Assembly: GCA_963921195.1 (NCBI GenBank)
Contig: OY992536.1
Location: 101,768,778-101,832,777 of the forward strand
DNA length: 64,000 bases
Direction of reading: 5' to 3'
From: Pegoplata infirma
Lineage: Eukaryota > Arthropoda > Insecta > Diptera > Anthomyiidae
The first letter of the stretch is position 1. Each line of letters begins with the position of its first letter. Made by a program: the position numbers and the translations under genes. The notes beneath the pieces were generated by a model, which did not search any database, had not been told where the DNA came from, and worked only from the letters and a program-made list of their open reading frames with translations. Below, in pieces: positions 35,799-46,589 of this stretch.

Positions 35799-37126
35799 CA
35801 GTGCCGGACAAAAGTATTCACACAGAGCTATAGTAGATAAAATTTGTTAAAGACAAAATTTAAAATACCTGAACTTTTTTTATCAAACGAGTATTTTTCT
35901 TACAATGTGTTTTGTAGGTAATTTATTAAGCTTTAATTTAAGCTTTATAGCGTCCAGATTGAGTTAATAATAAATTTACTACGAGGGTCGAACTGGAAAA
36001 TTATCATTTTAATAGACATTTCTTAAAAAAAAATTTAAAAAATATTTCTAAAATTTTTTTTCCAAGTTTAAACATAAAAAAATAAAAAAAAAAAATCCAC
36101 TAATAATATTTTTTTGTTAACCAATTTTTTTTTAATGTCCCAAAAAAAAATGAAATTTTTTTTTAAATGCTGTAAAAAAAAATCCGCATTTTATGGCCTC
36201 CAATTCTTTTGAACACTAATTTTGTGTTAACATAGAAAAAGGTAAACTATTTATATATACTATCATGTACTAATGGTGATTTCTTTTCTGAAAAAAAAAA
36301 ATGTTTCCCTTTTAAGGGTATACATTTTTAAAATGTTTAACTCACACCTTTAAAAACTTGCATTTTATTTGACTAGAATAGAACACAACATCCAGAAATA
36401 CTCTGCCCTGTATTTTTTAACAGCTGTTTTGAGAAAACAACACAGAAAAAGTCAGCTGTTGTATAAGGCAATTTCAACCCCGTGATTTTTTACGGGGTAA
36501 AAAGTGCAACTTTTTTGCACTTTATAGGGCAGACATTTTTAGAAAAGAACACGATATTCTTTATAAGGGTTGACATTTTTTAGAAAAGAACACAAAAACA
36601 TATTTTTTGGGGCGAAATGCAAAAAAAAGGCACATTTTTTGCCAGAAAAGAAAACACCATAAAATTAATAAACAATAAAATCTTTTCTTTGTTTACAAAA
36701 AACTGGTGGTCAAAAGAATTGGAGGCTACATGACCTCCAAATTCTTTTGCGAATTTTTTTTCTAGAGTGTTTAAAGTGTTTTTTGGGTCATTAAAAAAAT
36801 TAATTGACAAATGAATATTACTAACTGGATTTTTTTTTTTAATTTTTTATGTTTGAACTTAAAAAAGAAAATTTTTAGAAATATTTTTTAAAATTTTTTT
36901 AAAAAATGTCTATAAAAATTATGATTTTCCAGTTCGACCCTCGTAGTACATTTATTATTAACTCAATCTGAACGGTTTAAAGCTTAAATTAAAGCTTTAT
37001 AAATTACCTACAAAACACCTTATAAGAAAAATACTCGTTTGATAAAAAAAGGTCTGGTATTTTAAATTTTGTCTTTAACAAATTTCATCTACTATAGTTC
37101 TGTGTGAATACTTTTGTACGGCACTG
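35799..37126. mobile_element. 1.3-kb Tc1/mariner-type non-autonomous element, TSD TA
   Basis: Long inverted ends start CAGTGCCGGACAAAAGTATT and are flanked by TA; about 250-300 bp at each end pair (TCAAACGAGTATTTTTCTTA, CGAGGGTCGAACTGGAAAA). A second inverted pair (CTCCAATTCTTTTG) lies inside. CAGTGCCGG..AAAAGTATTCACAC ends fit Tc1-like elements. No transposase. Confidence 0.85.
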
Positions 37127-37726
37127 TATATTATTCAGTTCGTGTTTAACGAGTTTTTTCTTTTTGTCGGACAGATTAAAAAATTTTAAATCAGATTAAA
37201 AATGTTGTATGTAGAATTGATAAAGCATTTAATAACGTTTAATTTAAAACGGGAGATATTTAAATTTAAGTAAAAGCATTTTTTTTTAATTGAAAATTTG
37301 AAAAGTTTCTCAAAACGGTTTTGCTTTTGAAATTTTGGATTTAATTTTCGGATCAGCGTAAGATTTAGAATGAAATATTTCAGAGTTTATTTCAGAAATA
37401 GTCAAATTTAATACAATTGTTTTTTTCTGAAATGTAAATTGACTGTTTTTGAAATACAATTGACTAAATCTTAACTATAATGGATAAATTTTTGAATTGA
37501 CATTTTCTGAAATACAATTGGATAAATAATCTGCAATAGAATAAACTATGTCTGAAATAGAAACTGGAAAATCTGAAATGTTATTACTTTTTCTGAAATT
37601 AAATTGGAAAATCTGAAACACAATTGGCTATTTCTGAAAATCAACTGGCTATTTCTAAAAATCATTGACTATTTCTAAAAATCAATTGACTATTACTTAA
37701 ATACGAATTGAAAATGGTTTAGAAAA

Positions 37727-38051
37727 GATTATTATAAATATGAATGCACGACTAATCGATATAAAATATTTTTGTATAATTTATTATGCTTCTGAATGTT
37801 TACAAAAAATAAATAAATATGTTTCAACACATAAATATCAATGGTCAAACATTAAGAACATGTAATGAACTTTTTTGGATTTTTTTAGGAAACGTTAAAA
37901 ACCTCGTTACTTTTGGAAACTTAAAAATTAAATTAAACAAAAAAAAAAAGTTAATCAAAGTTTTAAAAATTATAAATTTTTTAAATAAATACTTTGATTA
38001 AACAATTAATCACACATCCCCTAATTAAATATTGGTAAACACTTAATTTGC
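37727..38051. other. Intergenic sequence downstream of RNF220
   Basis: AT-rich sequence just past the stop codon. It should hold the 3' UTR on the minus strand, but no clear AATAAA signal position could be chosen. The 60-codon plus frame is low complexity. Confidence 0.4.
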
Positions 38052-38927
38052 TTACATATAAATACGTCTTAAATCTTTAGGAGTCGTTATAAGATTACAC
38101 TGAGGACATAGTTTACGGGCACCTAAAGAACGTAACCAACATTGTTCACAATGGACATGCCAACAGGCCACCGATATGGCTGGATTACGATAATCGTCTA
38201 AACAAATAAGACATTTATATTTTCCCGGAACATGCTGTTGTTCGTAGTGTCGTAATTTGGCCTTTAAAGAATCAATAATCTGTTGATAATGAGCAGGTGT
38301 CGAGGGTGTTTCAGTGCTGAATGTATTTGTACATTCTATGGGGGTTTCAACAGATTCTACATTATTTGCTAATGATGTATTTATATTTATATTTGCATTA
38401 GTATTTGTTAAATTACTAGTCAATTGACTACTCGAAGATCCTGTGATTAGACGTCTCATATAGGAGGTAACATCACTTTCATCTTCATTTAATATATGAG
38501 ATGGTATAACATCACTTTCACCATACTGTGCTGGTCCATAAATTTGTGTATCATCTTCATCTACATTAAGATCTTCATCGTCATCATCATCTTGATGGCC
38601 ATTCAGACGATTACTACTGCTACCACTGCCACTACCGTTTGTGATTGTTTGGCCGATTCCGATTGCTGCATAACCGCCTTGCAATAAACTAGAAACACGT
38701 ATGCGTTTTTGTCCTGCCCATTCATATTCCTCATATTCTTCACCGCCGCCCACAGCATCATCATCATCATTGCTGGAATGTTCATCACTATTACTGCGTC
38801 CATTTGCAGTACGATTGCTACGCCTTAAACAAGCCTCTGCATGTTGTTGTATTTCATCTTGTGAAAATGGTAAATTGCACACGGGACATGTTTGTTCGGG
38901 TGCTACAGGACGTTTTCGTGTACGTTG
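38052..38927 (-). CDS. RNF220: RNF220-like E3 ubiquitin ligase, exon 2 (C-terminal part, RING)
   Basis: This exon encodes residues 123-413 of a 413-residue protein and ends with TAA at 38052-38054. It starts after the acceptor TTCTTTCAG (38936-38928) and joins exon 1 in phase 0. Visible parts are a basic stretch, a C2HC zinc site (C136, C139, H151, C155), and the family signature EYEWAGQKRIR (about 189-199) in an acidic context. Then come LNVDEDD and the YGPAQYGESDVIP block (about 241-262), a short helical segment (about 337-353), and a C-terminal C3HC4 RING (C361, C364, C377, H379, C382, C385, C396, C399) ending DLRRIYM. This order and the WHVHCEQCWLR and LCPQC phrases match RNF220. RNF220 transfers ubiquitin to substrates and is known in Wnt and neural patterning work. 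The fly protein is shorter than the vertebrate one (about 566 residues). Confidence 0.95.
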   Translation of the reverse strand, partial: QRTRKRPVAPEQTCPVCNLPFSQDEIQQHAEACLRRSNRTANGRSNSDEHSSNDDDDAVGGGEEYEEYEWAGQKRIRVSSLLQGGYAAIGIGQTITNGSGSGSSSNRLNGHQDDDDDEDLNVDEDDTQIYGPAQYGESDVIPSHILNEDESDVTSYMRRLITGSSSSQLTSNLTNTNANININTSLANNVESVETPIECTNTFSTETPSTPAHYQQIIDSLKAKLRHYEQQHVPGKYKCLICLDDYRNPAISVACWHVHCEQCWLRSLGARKLCPQCNLITTPKDLRRIYM

Positions 38928-40627
38928 CTGAAAGAAGTAAAAATTAAAAGTGTTAAAATTTTTTTATAAGAAAAATGTGTACCAGAATCTAAAAATTTTT
39001 CAAAACGCAGAATATGTTTTAGAATTTGATCATTTTTCTATACGGAAAAATGTCTCAGAGTACACGAATTTTTTAAACGAAAAACGTGTACCAGAATCTG
39101 AGAATTTTTCTATATGGAAAAATGTTTCAGAATCTGAGAATTTTTCTATATGAAAAAATGTCAGAAATCTTTCAAATCTGTCAAAATCTTAAAATTTTTC
39201 AGTACAGAAAAATGTCTCAGAATCTGAGAATTTTTCTATATGGAAAAATGTCTCAAAATCTGAGAATTTTTCTATATGGAAAAATGTCTCAGAATCTGAG
39301 AATTTTTCTACATGGAATTTTTCTATATGGAAAAATGTTTCATAATCTGAGAATTTTTCTATATGGAAAAATGTCTTAAAATCTGAGAATTTTTCAATAT
39401 GGAAAAATGTCTCTGAATCTGAGAATTTTTCTATATGGAAAAATGTCTCAGAATTTGAGAATTTTTCTTTAAGGAAAAATGTCTCAAAATCTGAGAATTT
39501 TTCTATATGGAAAAATGTCTCAAAATTTGAGAATTTTTCTATATGGGAAAATTGTCTTATATATATATTTGTTCCTTTTACTCCTGCAAGGAGCATAGGG
39601 CTCCTCTGATCTGAGAATTTTTCTATATGGAAAAATATTTCAGAATCTGATAATTTTTCTATATGGCAATATATCTCAGAAACTGAGAATTTTTCTATAT
39701 GGAAAACTTTCTCATAATCTGAGAATTTTTCTATATGGAAAAATGTCTCAGAATCTGAGATTTTTTTTTACTTGGAAAAATGTCTTAGAATCTGAGAATT
39801 TTTTATATGGAAAAATGTCTCAGAATCTGAAAATTTTTCTATATGAAAAAATGTCTCAGAATCTAAGAATTTTTCTATATGTGAAAATGGTTAAGAATTT
39901 TAGAATTTTTCTATATTGAAAAATGTCTCAGAATCTGAGAATTTTTCTATACGGAAAAATATGTATCTCAGAATCGGAGAATTTTTCTATATTAAAAAAG
40001 GTCGCAGATTCTGAAAATTTTTCGTTATAGAAAAATGCCTATCTGGAAAAATGTCTCAGAATCTAAGATTTTTTCGATATGGAAAAATGTCTCAGAATCT
40101 GAGAATTTTTCTATAAGGAAAAATGTCTCAGAATCTGAGAATTTTTCTATAAGGAAAAATGTCTCAGAATCTGAGAATTTTTCTATAAGGAAAAATGTCT
40201 CAGAATCTGAGAATTTTTCTATATGGAAAAATGTCTCAGAATCTGAGAATTTTTCTATATGGAAAATGTCTCAGAATCTGAGAATTTTTCTATGTGGAAA
40301 AATGTCTCAGAATATGATAGTTTTTCTTTATGAAAAATGGTTGAAAATCTGAGAATTTTCTATATGGAAAAATGTCTCAGAATCTAAGAATTTTTCTATA
40401 TGGAAAAATGTCTCAGAATCTGAGAATTTTTCTATATGGAAAAATGTCTCAGAATCTGAGAATTTTTCTATATGGAAAAATGTTTCAGAATCTGAGAATT
40501 TTTCTATATAGAAAAATGTCTCAGAATCTGAGAATTTTTCTATATAGAAAAATGTTTAAATTACATACGTCGTAAAGCCATAAAAAATTTTTGCTTTCAA
40601 TTGTTAAACGAAAAAAAAATAACTCAC
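38928..40627 (-). repeat. RNF220 intron 1, mostly a 36-bp palindromic tandem array
   Basis: The 1.7-kb intron has a GTGAGT donor at 40627-40622 and a CAG acceptor. From about 38990 to 40560 it is an array of 36-bp units such as GAATTTTTCTATATGGAAAA + ATGTCTCAGAATCTGA, broken near 39555-39605 by unique sequence. The unit holds two dyads matching those of the array at 25600-28900. Since 36 is a multiple of 3, the array creates long open frames on both strands; these are artefacts. Confidence 0.93.
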
Positions 40628-40993
40628 CTTCAAACGAGTTTGACGATTCTTTTGAACTCTTTGAAAAACCGTCCATGGTTTACGTTTCTCTGACGTAGAT
40701 TGACCATTTGAAGCCGAAGATCGTTCTTCTGCTTGCTCATTCTCATCCTCCAATTCAAGAGATTCTGTTAGTGTCTGTGTTTGCAATTCCTTTAAACGTT
40801 GCATTTCTTGTTCACAATGTAAGGCAACTTCAAAACGACGTAATTTTGTATCACAAGAAGGACACTGAACAATAGTTTCGTCATCCAGTGATGAACATGT
40901 ATCTATTGTTGATGTTCTTCCTCCAGCTGCTAAAGAAAAATTATTTATGGTGTGCATTTGTTGTTGTAAACTGTCTTTTGACGAAGCCTCCAT
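40628..40993 (-). CDS. RNF220: RNF220-like E3 ubiquitin ligase, exon 1
   Basis: The exon encodes residues 1-122 from ATG at 40993 and ends at CTTTGAAG-type coding sequence followed by the donor GTGAGT; the phase is 0. It contains a CPSC..HC zinc-binding pattern (C44, C47, H59, C60), an acidic linker (about 80-93), and the conserved WTVFQRVQKNRQTRLK block (107-122), which continues into QRTRKRP of exon 2 and matches the FQRVRANRQTRLN region of vertebrate RNF220. An upstream exon cannot be excluded, but MEASSKDS at an A/T-rich leader is a plausible start. On joining, the product is 413 residues. The next gene, at 61031, is on the opposite strand. Confidence 0.92.
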
Positions 40994-41343
40994 TTAAGGC
41001 CATGGAATAGATAATATTCAATTAAAAGTTCCAAGAAGTTTTTATTGTTATAATATCAAACACTTTTTCCTTCACGAAGATTTAAGAAAATTATTAATTT
41101 TTTTATGGATTCTTGAGATTTTTAAAGATTTTTTTACTTGTTTTTTTTTTGCCTTTGAAAATTTCTGGCTTGCGAATGAGAAAAAGAAAACAATAATGAC
41201 AGCTGGACTTTACAGCAACAACAAAATTTAGGGTTGTCAACAGATGCTAACAAAAAAACGGCAAAGTTAGAAAAAACGCTGATAATTTTATAGATTAATC
41301 ACAATTGGAGCGGATATCGTTTTCCGCAATTGTTCTCATACAT
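40994..41343 (-). promoter_or_regulatory. 5' region of RNF220 and a MITE fragment
   Basis: 40994-41290 is the likely leader/promoter on the minus strand; no core promoter element could be assigned. 41297-41343 (AATCACAATTGGAGCGG) is the left part of the element also found at 29998-30328, interrupted here by the next element. Confidence 0.4.
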
Positions 41344-41406
41344 TAGAGCGGGTCGATTTGTATGGATCGAAAAAACTGAAAAATCGTATAGCAAAAACAA
41401 AATCTA

Positions 41407-42448
41407 CACCGAACCAAATCGCGTAGGTAAAATCAACAGAAAAATTTTGTAGATCTTTAACGAAATTTTGTCAATTTTTTTTTTAAGATTCAATAAATTT
41501 TATTCAAATCAACAAAATTTCGTCAAGTTTACATCCTCTTAAAAAGTAAAATTGACGAAATTTCATCAAATTGACTAAATTTCGTCAAATTGACAAAAAT
41601 TATTAGTTTGGACGCCATTACTTTTTGCATTGTGCAGTGTCATAAAAAATTATGTTTTGCTAAAATTTATTTATTTGTTCTGCAATTGCTAAAGCTTTTA
41701 AGTTTTTGCCATTTTTTATGGCATTATAAAAGCGTCCTAAAATTCTACAAAACTTCATGTGAAAACAAAACTTTATGTAAGTAATGATATATGTATATGA
41801 TAATTAAATTTATAAACTAATTTTTATTTTTATTAATGTTTTTAGGTATTCTATACATTACATTGACAAAGGTTTGGGCAAAGATAAATAAGTTTCCGTC
41901 CGGAATTTAAATTAACACATAGGAAATATGAACACACGACAGCAGTTTCTTCGTCTTTAATTAATCCATTCCCTTTTTGTAAGTTTATATATAAATTAAT
42001 TTTTGTGCCTATTATTATAATTTTTTTTAGTTTCATTATTTTGTAATTTTTTGTTTATTACAGTAAGCATTTTTTAAGTTTTTAAAATATTAACATATTC
42101 TTTTAAATAAAAAAAAATTAATATAATTTCAAAATTAAAAATAATATTTATGGATATTTTATTTTTTGAAAGGGTAGAAAAATTTAGTAAAATTGATAAA
42201 ATATCGTAGAATCGATGAAAATTATTTTGTTAAATTGATGATATTTATTCAAATTGAATAAACTATTTTATTCAAATTGACGAAAATAATTCTGTTAATT
42301 TAACGAAATTTCGTCAATTTATCTCAAATATAAATTAACGAAAATTTTATTCAAATCAACACCCCTGTTTTGTTAGCTGTATAATGATTGTTCTTTCGTC
42401 AAATCAACATGCTTTTTCGTAAATATTACTGCCGTATTTGGTTCGGTG
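41407..42448. mobile_element. 1.04-kb element with CACCGAACCAAAT ends, TSD TA
   Basis: Inverted ends CACCGAACCAAAT / ATTTGGTTCGGTG are flanked by TA. The right arm of the host foldback near 43870-43885 shows the uninterrupted sequence (inverted), confirming the insertion. Interior ends are full of AAATTTCGTCAAATTGAC motifs. Its right part is duplicated at 44025-44362. Confidence 0.85.
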
Positions 42449-43149
42449 TACAAGAAATTCTAAGAAAGTTTTCTAAAGAAACCATTGGTCTAAAATCAAA
42501 CCCTATACCGCGCCTAACGACATGAAAATCCGTCCGTCCGCCTGTCTTTCTGTCTGTGTGAAACACGCTAACTTTCAAATGTTAGCGAAAGAATGAAAAA
42601 TATATACGGCAAGCTGCTGAAGCGTGACGAATATATTTGTAATACTTTCGGTCAGATTAATACTAAATTTTAGCGAAATCTGTCCAGTGGTTCATAAGTT
42701 ATTAGCAAAATGGGGAATTTCAAATGGATTTTAACCCGAACTCCCGTGTTGAAAAAAACGCTAAACACGCTTTGAAAAAAAAAATGGTAAGCCAAAAAAA
42801 AATATTTTAGAAACTATTTTTGTCAATCAAAAAAACTAAAAAAAATATTACACTCAAAAAAAAAATTACTCTCAAAAAAATTTACACTCGAATTTTTTTT
42901 TTTTTTACAAAAATTAAAAAAAAAATTTATTTAAAATAAATCAAATACTGACGTAAAAAAAAAATATTCAGTTATCAAAAATTTTTATCGAACACAGCTT
43001 TTTTCCTCTCCGATATCCAACTCACCGATTTCATCCCACAAAAGTAGCTATGTGTTTTTTTTTTTTGACGAAATATCATTATGATCCTCAATTACATACT
43101 TTTATTTACTAAGAAAAATCCGCTGCACCAGCTTCCCTTTGTAATTAAC

Positions 43150-43236
43150 ATGCAAAGGTTTTGGAGGGAATCGAACCCACAACCCCTGCACTTCCTTTCA
43201 GAGTTTCTCGCTACATGTAAATATACTGCAGCAAAA
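43150..43236 (-). repeat. tRNA-like (SINE-type) segment
   Basis: On the minus strand, GTGGGTTCGATTCCCTCC carries a perfect pol III B-box (GGTTCGATTCC) with a plausible A-box about 40 bases upstream (TAGCGAGAAACTC). A full cloverleaf could not be drawn, so a tRNA-derived SINE is likelier than a tRNA gene. The 151-codon plus frame across it is not a gene. Confidence 0.5.
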
Positions 43237-43934
43237 TATAAAATAAATAATGGAGTAAAATTGTCATGGATAAACGATAAAAGCAGCGATTTATTGTTAA
43301 AATTTCTTATTTGTTCGTCTGTGGCGTTTTCATTACAAATCAATCTAATTATTTATTTCTCCATTTCTGGGATTATGTCTAATATACTTGCCGGTCATAA
43401 TATCAAAAAATTTTCGAATTATATCCAGCGTCAATTTGTAAAACAATGCCGCTGGATATGTTCTAGCAGCATATCGGTACATAAAACCACGTTTTCTTTA
43501 CATCTGAGGTGTAGGGTATGTTCAGCAACTTTGTAGAAATATTATGGCAAATATTTTTGTGAAACATATTAACCCTCTAACTCCCTCTCATAATGGTATT
43601 TTTTGGCTCTATTCTAACAAATCGCAAAAAACACCCCGAAAGAGGGGGAGGGTGGGGATGAAATGTTCTACAAAAATGTTGCCAATAAAATTTTACTATA
43701 TACCTCAGAGCACACCAAAGCCCAAAAATTAACACAAACACCAAAAAAGAGTCAAGTTCTATGTTTTGCTTATAAAAAAAAGGACGGACTGACAAATCTT
43801 CATGTCGTTAGGCGCGGTATAGGGTTTGATTTTAGAAACATGGTTTCTTTGGGAAATGTTCTTAGAATTTCTTGTATATTATGTTTTTGCTATACGATTT
43901 TTGACAAAAAAATTCGACCCGCCCTATCATACAT

Positions 43935-44407
43935 ATTATATACAAATAAAATTCCGCCGCGATTTTCATTCAAACTAGATTCTGTTTTTATATCTTTACA
44001 AGGACAAAATATTAACAACTTTAATTAAATAGAAAAAAAATAATTACAAAAATATTATTTATGGATATATTATTTTTTGTAAGGGTAGAAAAATTTAGGA
44101 AAATGGATAAAATATTGTTAAATTGGCGAAAATCATTTTGTTAAATTGATGGTATTTATTCAAATTAAATAAACTATTTTATTCAAATTAACGCAAATAA
44201 TTCTGTTAATTTGACGAAATTTCGTCAAACTGATGTCAAATATAAATCTACGAAAAATTTTATTCAATTCAACACCTCGGTTTTGTTAGCTGTATAACGA
44301 TTGTTCTTTCGTCAAATCAACATGCTTTTTCGTCTATATTACTGCCATATTTGGTTCGGTGAAGCTAAATTCAAAGCCAACGCCAGAATTGTGATTGCTT
44401 ACTTAGG
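43935..44407. repeat. Fragments of two MITEs
   Basis: 43935-44010 continues the AATCACAATTGG element (AAATTCCGCCGCG, AAACTAGATTC). 44025-44362 repeats the right third of the element at 41407 and stops at GGTTCGGTG. The last 40 bases are unassigned. Confidence 0.6.
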
Positions 44408-44549
44408 CCCCTGACCACAGTACATGAGTAGTAGGTTCACAGGGTTGCATTTGATGCGTGTAAATATTAGTGACAGCACACGGTGTAACTTTTGACGTTT
44501 CATACAAAACGTAAACAAACAACAAAAATACATACACAAAAGCTCACAC

Positions 44550-46216
44550 CACAGTACAGACTAGTATGCAAACACTGGTGCTAATTGCGTACTTTCCAAT
44601 ATGGTGGTATGGTTTTAAATACAGAATGATCATCGCTGCCTAGTATATGTGTGCGTGTACGTGTGAGCTTTTGTGCATGTATTTATGATGTTTGTTTACG
44701 TTTTGTATGAAACGTCAAAAGTTACACCGTGTGCACTGTTGCCAATTTGGTGTTTTTCCCGCTAAAACTAGCGTTTTTATTTTGCGTCTAGCGGGGAAAA
44801 AAGTGATTTAGCGGGCAGCGGGAAATCTAGCGATTTTTATCAGCCACGACTTAACAATAAAAAAACTTAAAATTTTCCACAATTTTTAAATTTTTGTTAT
44901 TATTAAAGAGCCGTTTAGACGAGCAGACTTGTAAAGCGACCATTCAACAATTTTTGAATAAAACTCTCGTTTTTTCATTTCCCCGAAAAGCGGAATTCAT
45001 TTTTAAATTTCTCGGGATCCCGAGAATTCCCGCAAAAACTAAAAACCCAAATATTTTGTCAAAAAAATATATAAAAACCTTATGAATGCGAATACACTAT
45101 TTATAATGTTTATTAACACCATAAAAATCTTATTTAGTACCTTTAAAACAAACAAAAATAAGTTTCGAGAAAAAAATAACTATTTTTATAAAAAAAAACA
45201 GCCGTAATATGTCGAAGTCTTTTAAAAGTATTTTTAAGGGAATATGTTATTTCACATCGCTTTATCTGTTTTAATAATAATAAAAATTCGTCATTTATTT
45301 CAATTCATCTCAGTACATTTTTACAATTCGTTCTCAACGTTTTGCCTCTAAAACACAATGAAACTGATTCAGAGGAAGTTCTCAATTATGTCTCCGAAAC
45401 TGAATGTAAATGTTTCAGAGAAATGAAATTATAAAAAAATTTACTCCAAAAAATTATTAAAGAAATTTAAAAAAAAATTAAAACTTCTGGTTTCTAAAAG
45501 AAAAATCCGTTAATTTCATTCCTTACATAGATTTTATATAAATTTATCGATTTAAAAAGAATCATGCCCAGAGACATAAAAATTTTCTATAGAAACAAAT
45601 AATCTTACTGCAAATTTTTCTAATGCAGGTCTCAGAAAGAAAAATGTTCAGCTTCTGAAAAAAAGTATCAGGTTCTGATAATTATATCCTATCGAAGGTT
45701 TAGATATTGTGAGATTTTTTTCATTTCGTATGTCTCAGATTTTATGATATTTTTTAGTTAGGTCTCTCTTGGAATACTTTTTAAGTAAGTTTCTGCCATC
45801 AATTATTAAGATTTTTAATAAAATCTCTGAAAATCACATACAAAATGATCAATAGAAGTCCAAAAATCAACAATTTCAATGAAAATTCCCGGGAATTCCC
45901 GCTCCATTTCTTGGGATTTCGGGATAGAAAATTTACGGGAATTCCAGTGAAAAACTCTATAGCTAATACATACGCACATTATTTAAAAAAACCGTTATAT
46001 TTTTTTTAAAAAAACCGTTACATTTCAAATTTCATGCTATTTAGCTATTAAATAGCTAAATTTTTTTTCTGTTTTTGAATCTGGTGTTTTCTGGAGATTT
46101 TTTTTCTTGATTTAGCGGGTTTTTGTCAAAAAAAGTTGGCATCAGTGACCGTGTGCTGTCACTAATACTTACATCCATCAGATGCAACTCTGTGATACTA
46201 CTACTCATGTACTGTG
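44550..46216. mobile_element. CACAGTACA-family MITE inside a sister copy, TSD GCTCACAC
   Basis: Perfect 8-bp GCTCACAC at 44542-44549 and 46217-46224. It lies in opposite orientation to its host and is opened at ACCGTGTG by the next element. Confidence 0.93.
44734..46147. mobile_element. 1.4-kb hAT-like element, TSD ACCGTGTG
   Basis: Ends CACTGTTGCCAA and TTGGCATCAGTG are flanked by perfect ACCGTGTG (44726-44733, 46148-46155). The subterminal region is rich in TAGCGGG motifs (44770-44850). The interior (45390-45760) contains weak relatives of the CTCAG..TTTTTCTATAG satellite. No transposase frame. Confidence 0.92.
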
Positions 46217-46249
46217 GCTCACACGTACAATAGGCAGCGATGATAATTC

Positions 46250-46548
46250 CACAGACTAATACAGACTCGACAAATATGACAGGTGTCAAAAAAGTATTTT
46301 TTAACCATATGGTTAATGTTTTCAAATTATTCTACGAATTAGGTTAGAAAGAGAAAACTGATATAACGCGCCCTAAGAAAAATGGATGCCAGATCGGTTT
46401 TTGTTGTCTCACTCACTCCTAATTCGTAGAAAGTGTTGCCATGTTAGCGTAAAACGGACTAAAAACCGCTGTGTTTTCTCCTAAAATCGCTTATTTTTCC
46501 CCATTTTTTCTTGTAAAACTCTACTGTCGAGTCTGTATTTAGTCTGTG
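46250..46548. mobile_element. 299-bp MITE, 7-bp TSD ATAATTC
   Basis: Reverse-orientation member of the CACAGACTA family, with ATAATTC at 46243-46249 and 46549-46555. Confidence 0.93.
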
Positions 46549-46589
46549 ATAATTCTGTACTAAAAACCATGCCACCATATTGGAAAGTA

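Larger units (their letters stand above)
32788..37725. mobile_element. 4.9-kb foldback-like region with tandem-repeat ends
   Basis: The left end reads ACCATTTTCAACTGTATTTC then repeated CAGAAATAGTCAATT / GATTTTCCAGTTGT units (32790-32950). The right end (37375-37725) carries the same units inverted and finishes TTGAAAATGGT. Ends made of short tandem repeats in inverted orientation are typical of foldback transposons. The target duplication was not found and the interior holds several other elements, so a single origin is inferred, not shown. Confidence 0.55.
41344..43926. mobile_element. 2.6-kb hAT-like foldback, TSD TCATACAT
   Basis: Ends TAGAGCGGGTCGA and TTCGACCCGCCCTA are flanked by perfect 8-bp TCATACAT (41336-41343, 43927-43934). 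Long arms pair, e.g. AACCCTATACCGCGCCTAAC near 42500 with GTTAGGCGCGGTATAGGGTT near 43808. The left arm is split by the TA-flanked element at 41407. A GTCY tract (42532-42556) and a tRNA-like segment lie inside. It sits within the older AATCACAATTGG element. Confidence 0.9.

Noticed and set aside
39086..40575. Open frames of 67-135 codons with repeats such as FFHIEKFSDSET or NVSESENFSI
   Set aside because: They arise on both strands because the array unit is 36 bp, a multiple of 3, and lie wholly inside the RNF220 intron array.
43150..43236. A functional tRNA gene on the minus strand
   Set aside because: The B-box and T-arm are good, but acceptor, D-arm and anticodon arm could not be paired into a cloverleaf.
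43081..44028. Plus-strand frames of 151 and 121 codons
   Set aside because: They cross the tRNA-like segment and the arm of the hAT-like foldback, have no domain, and the palindromic arm gives frames on both strands.
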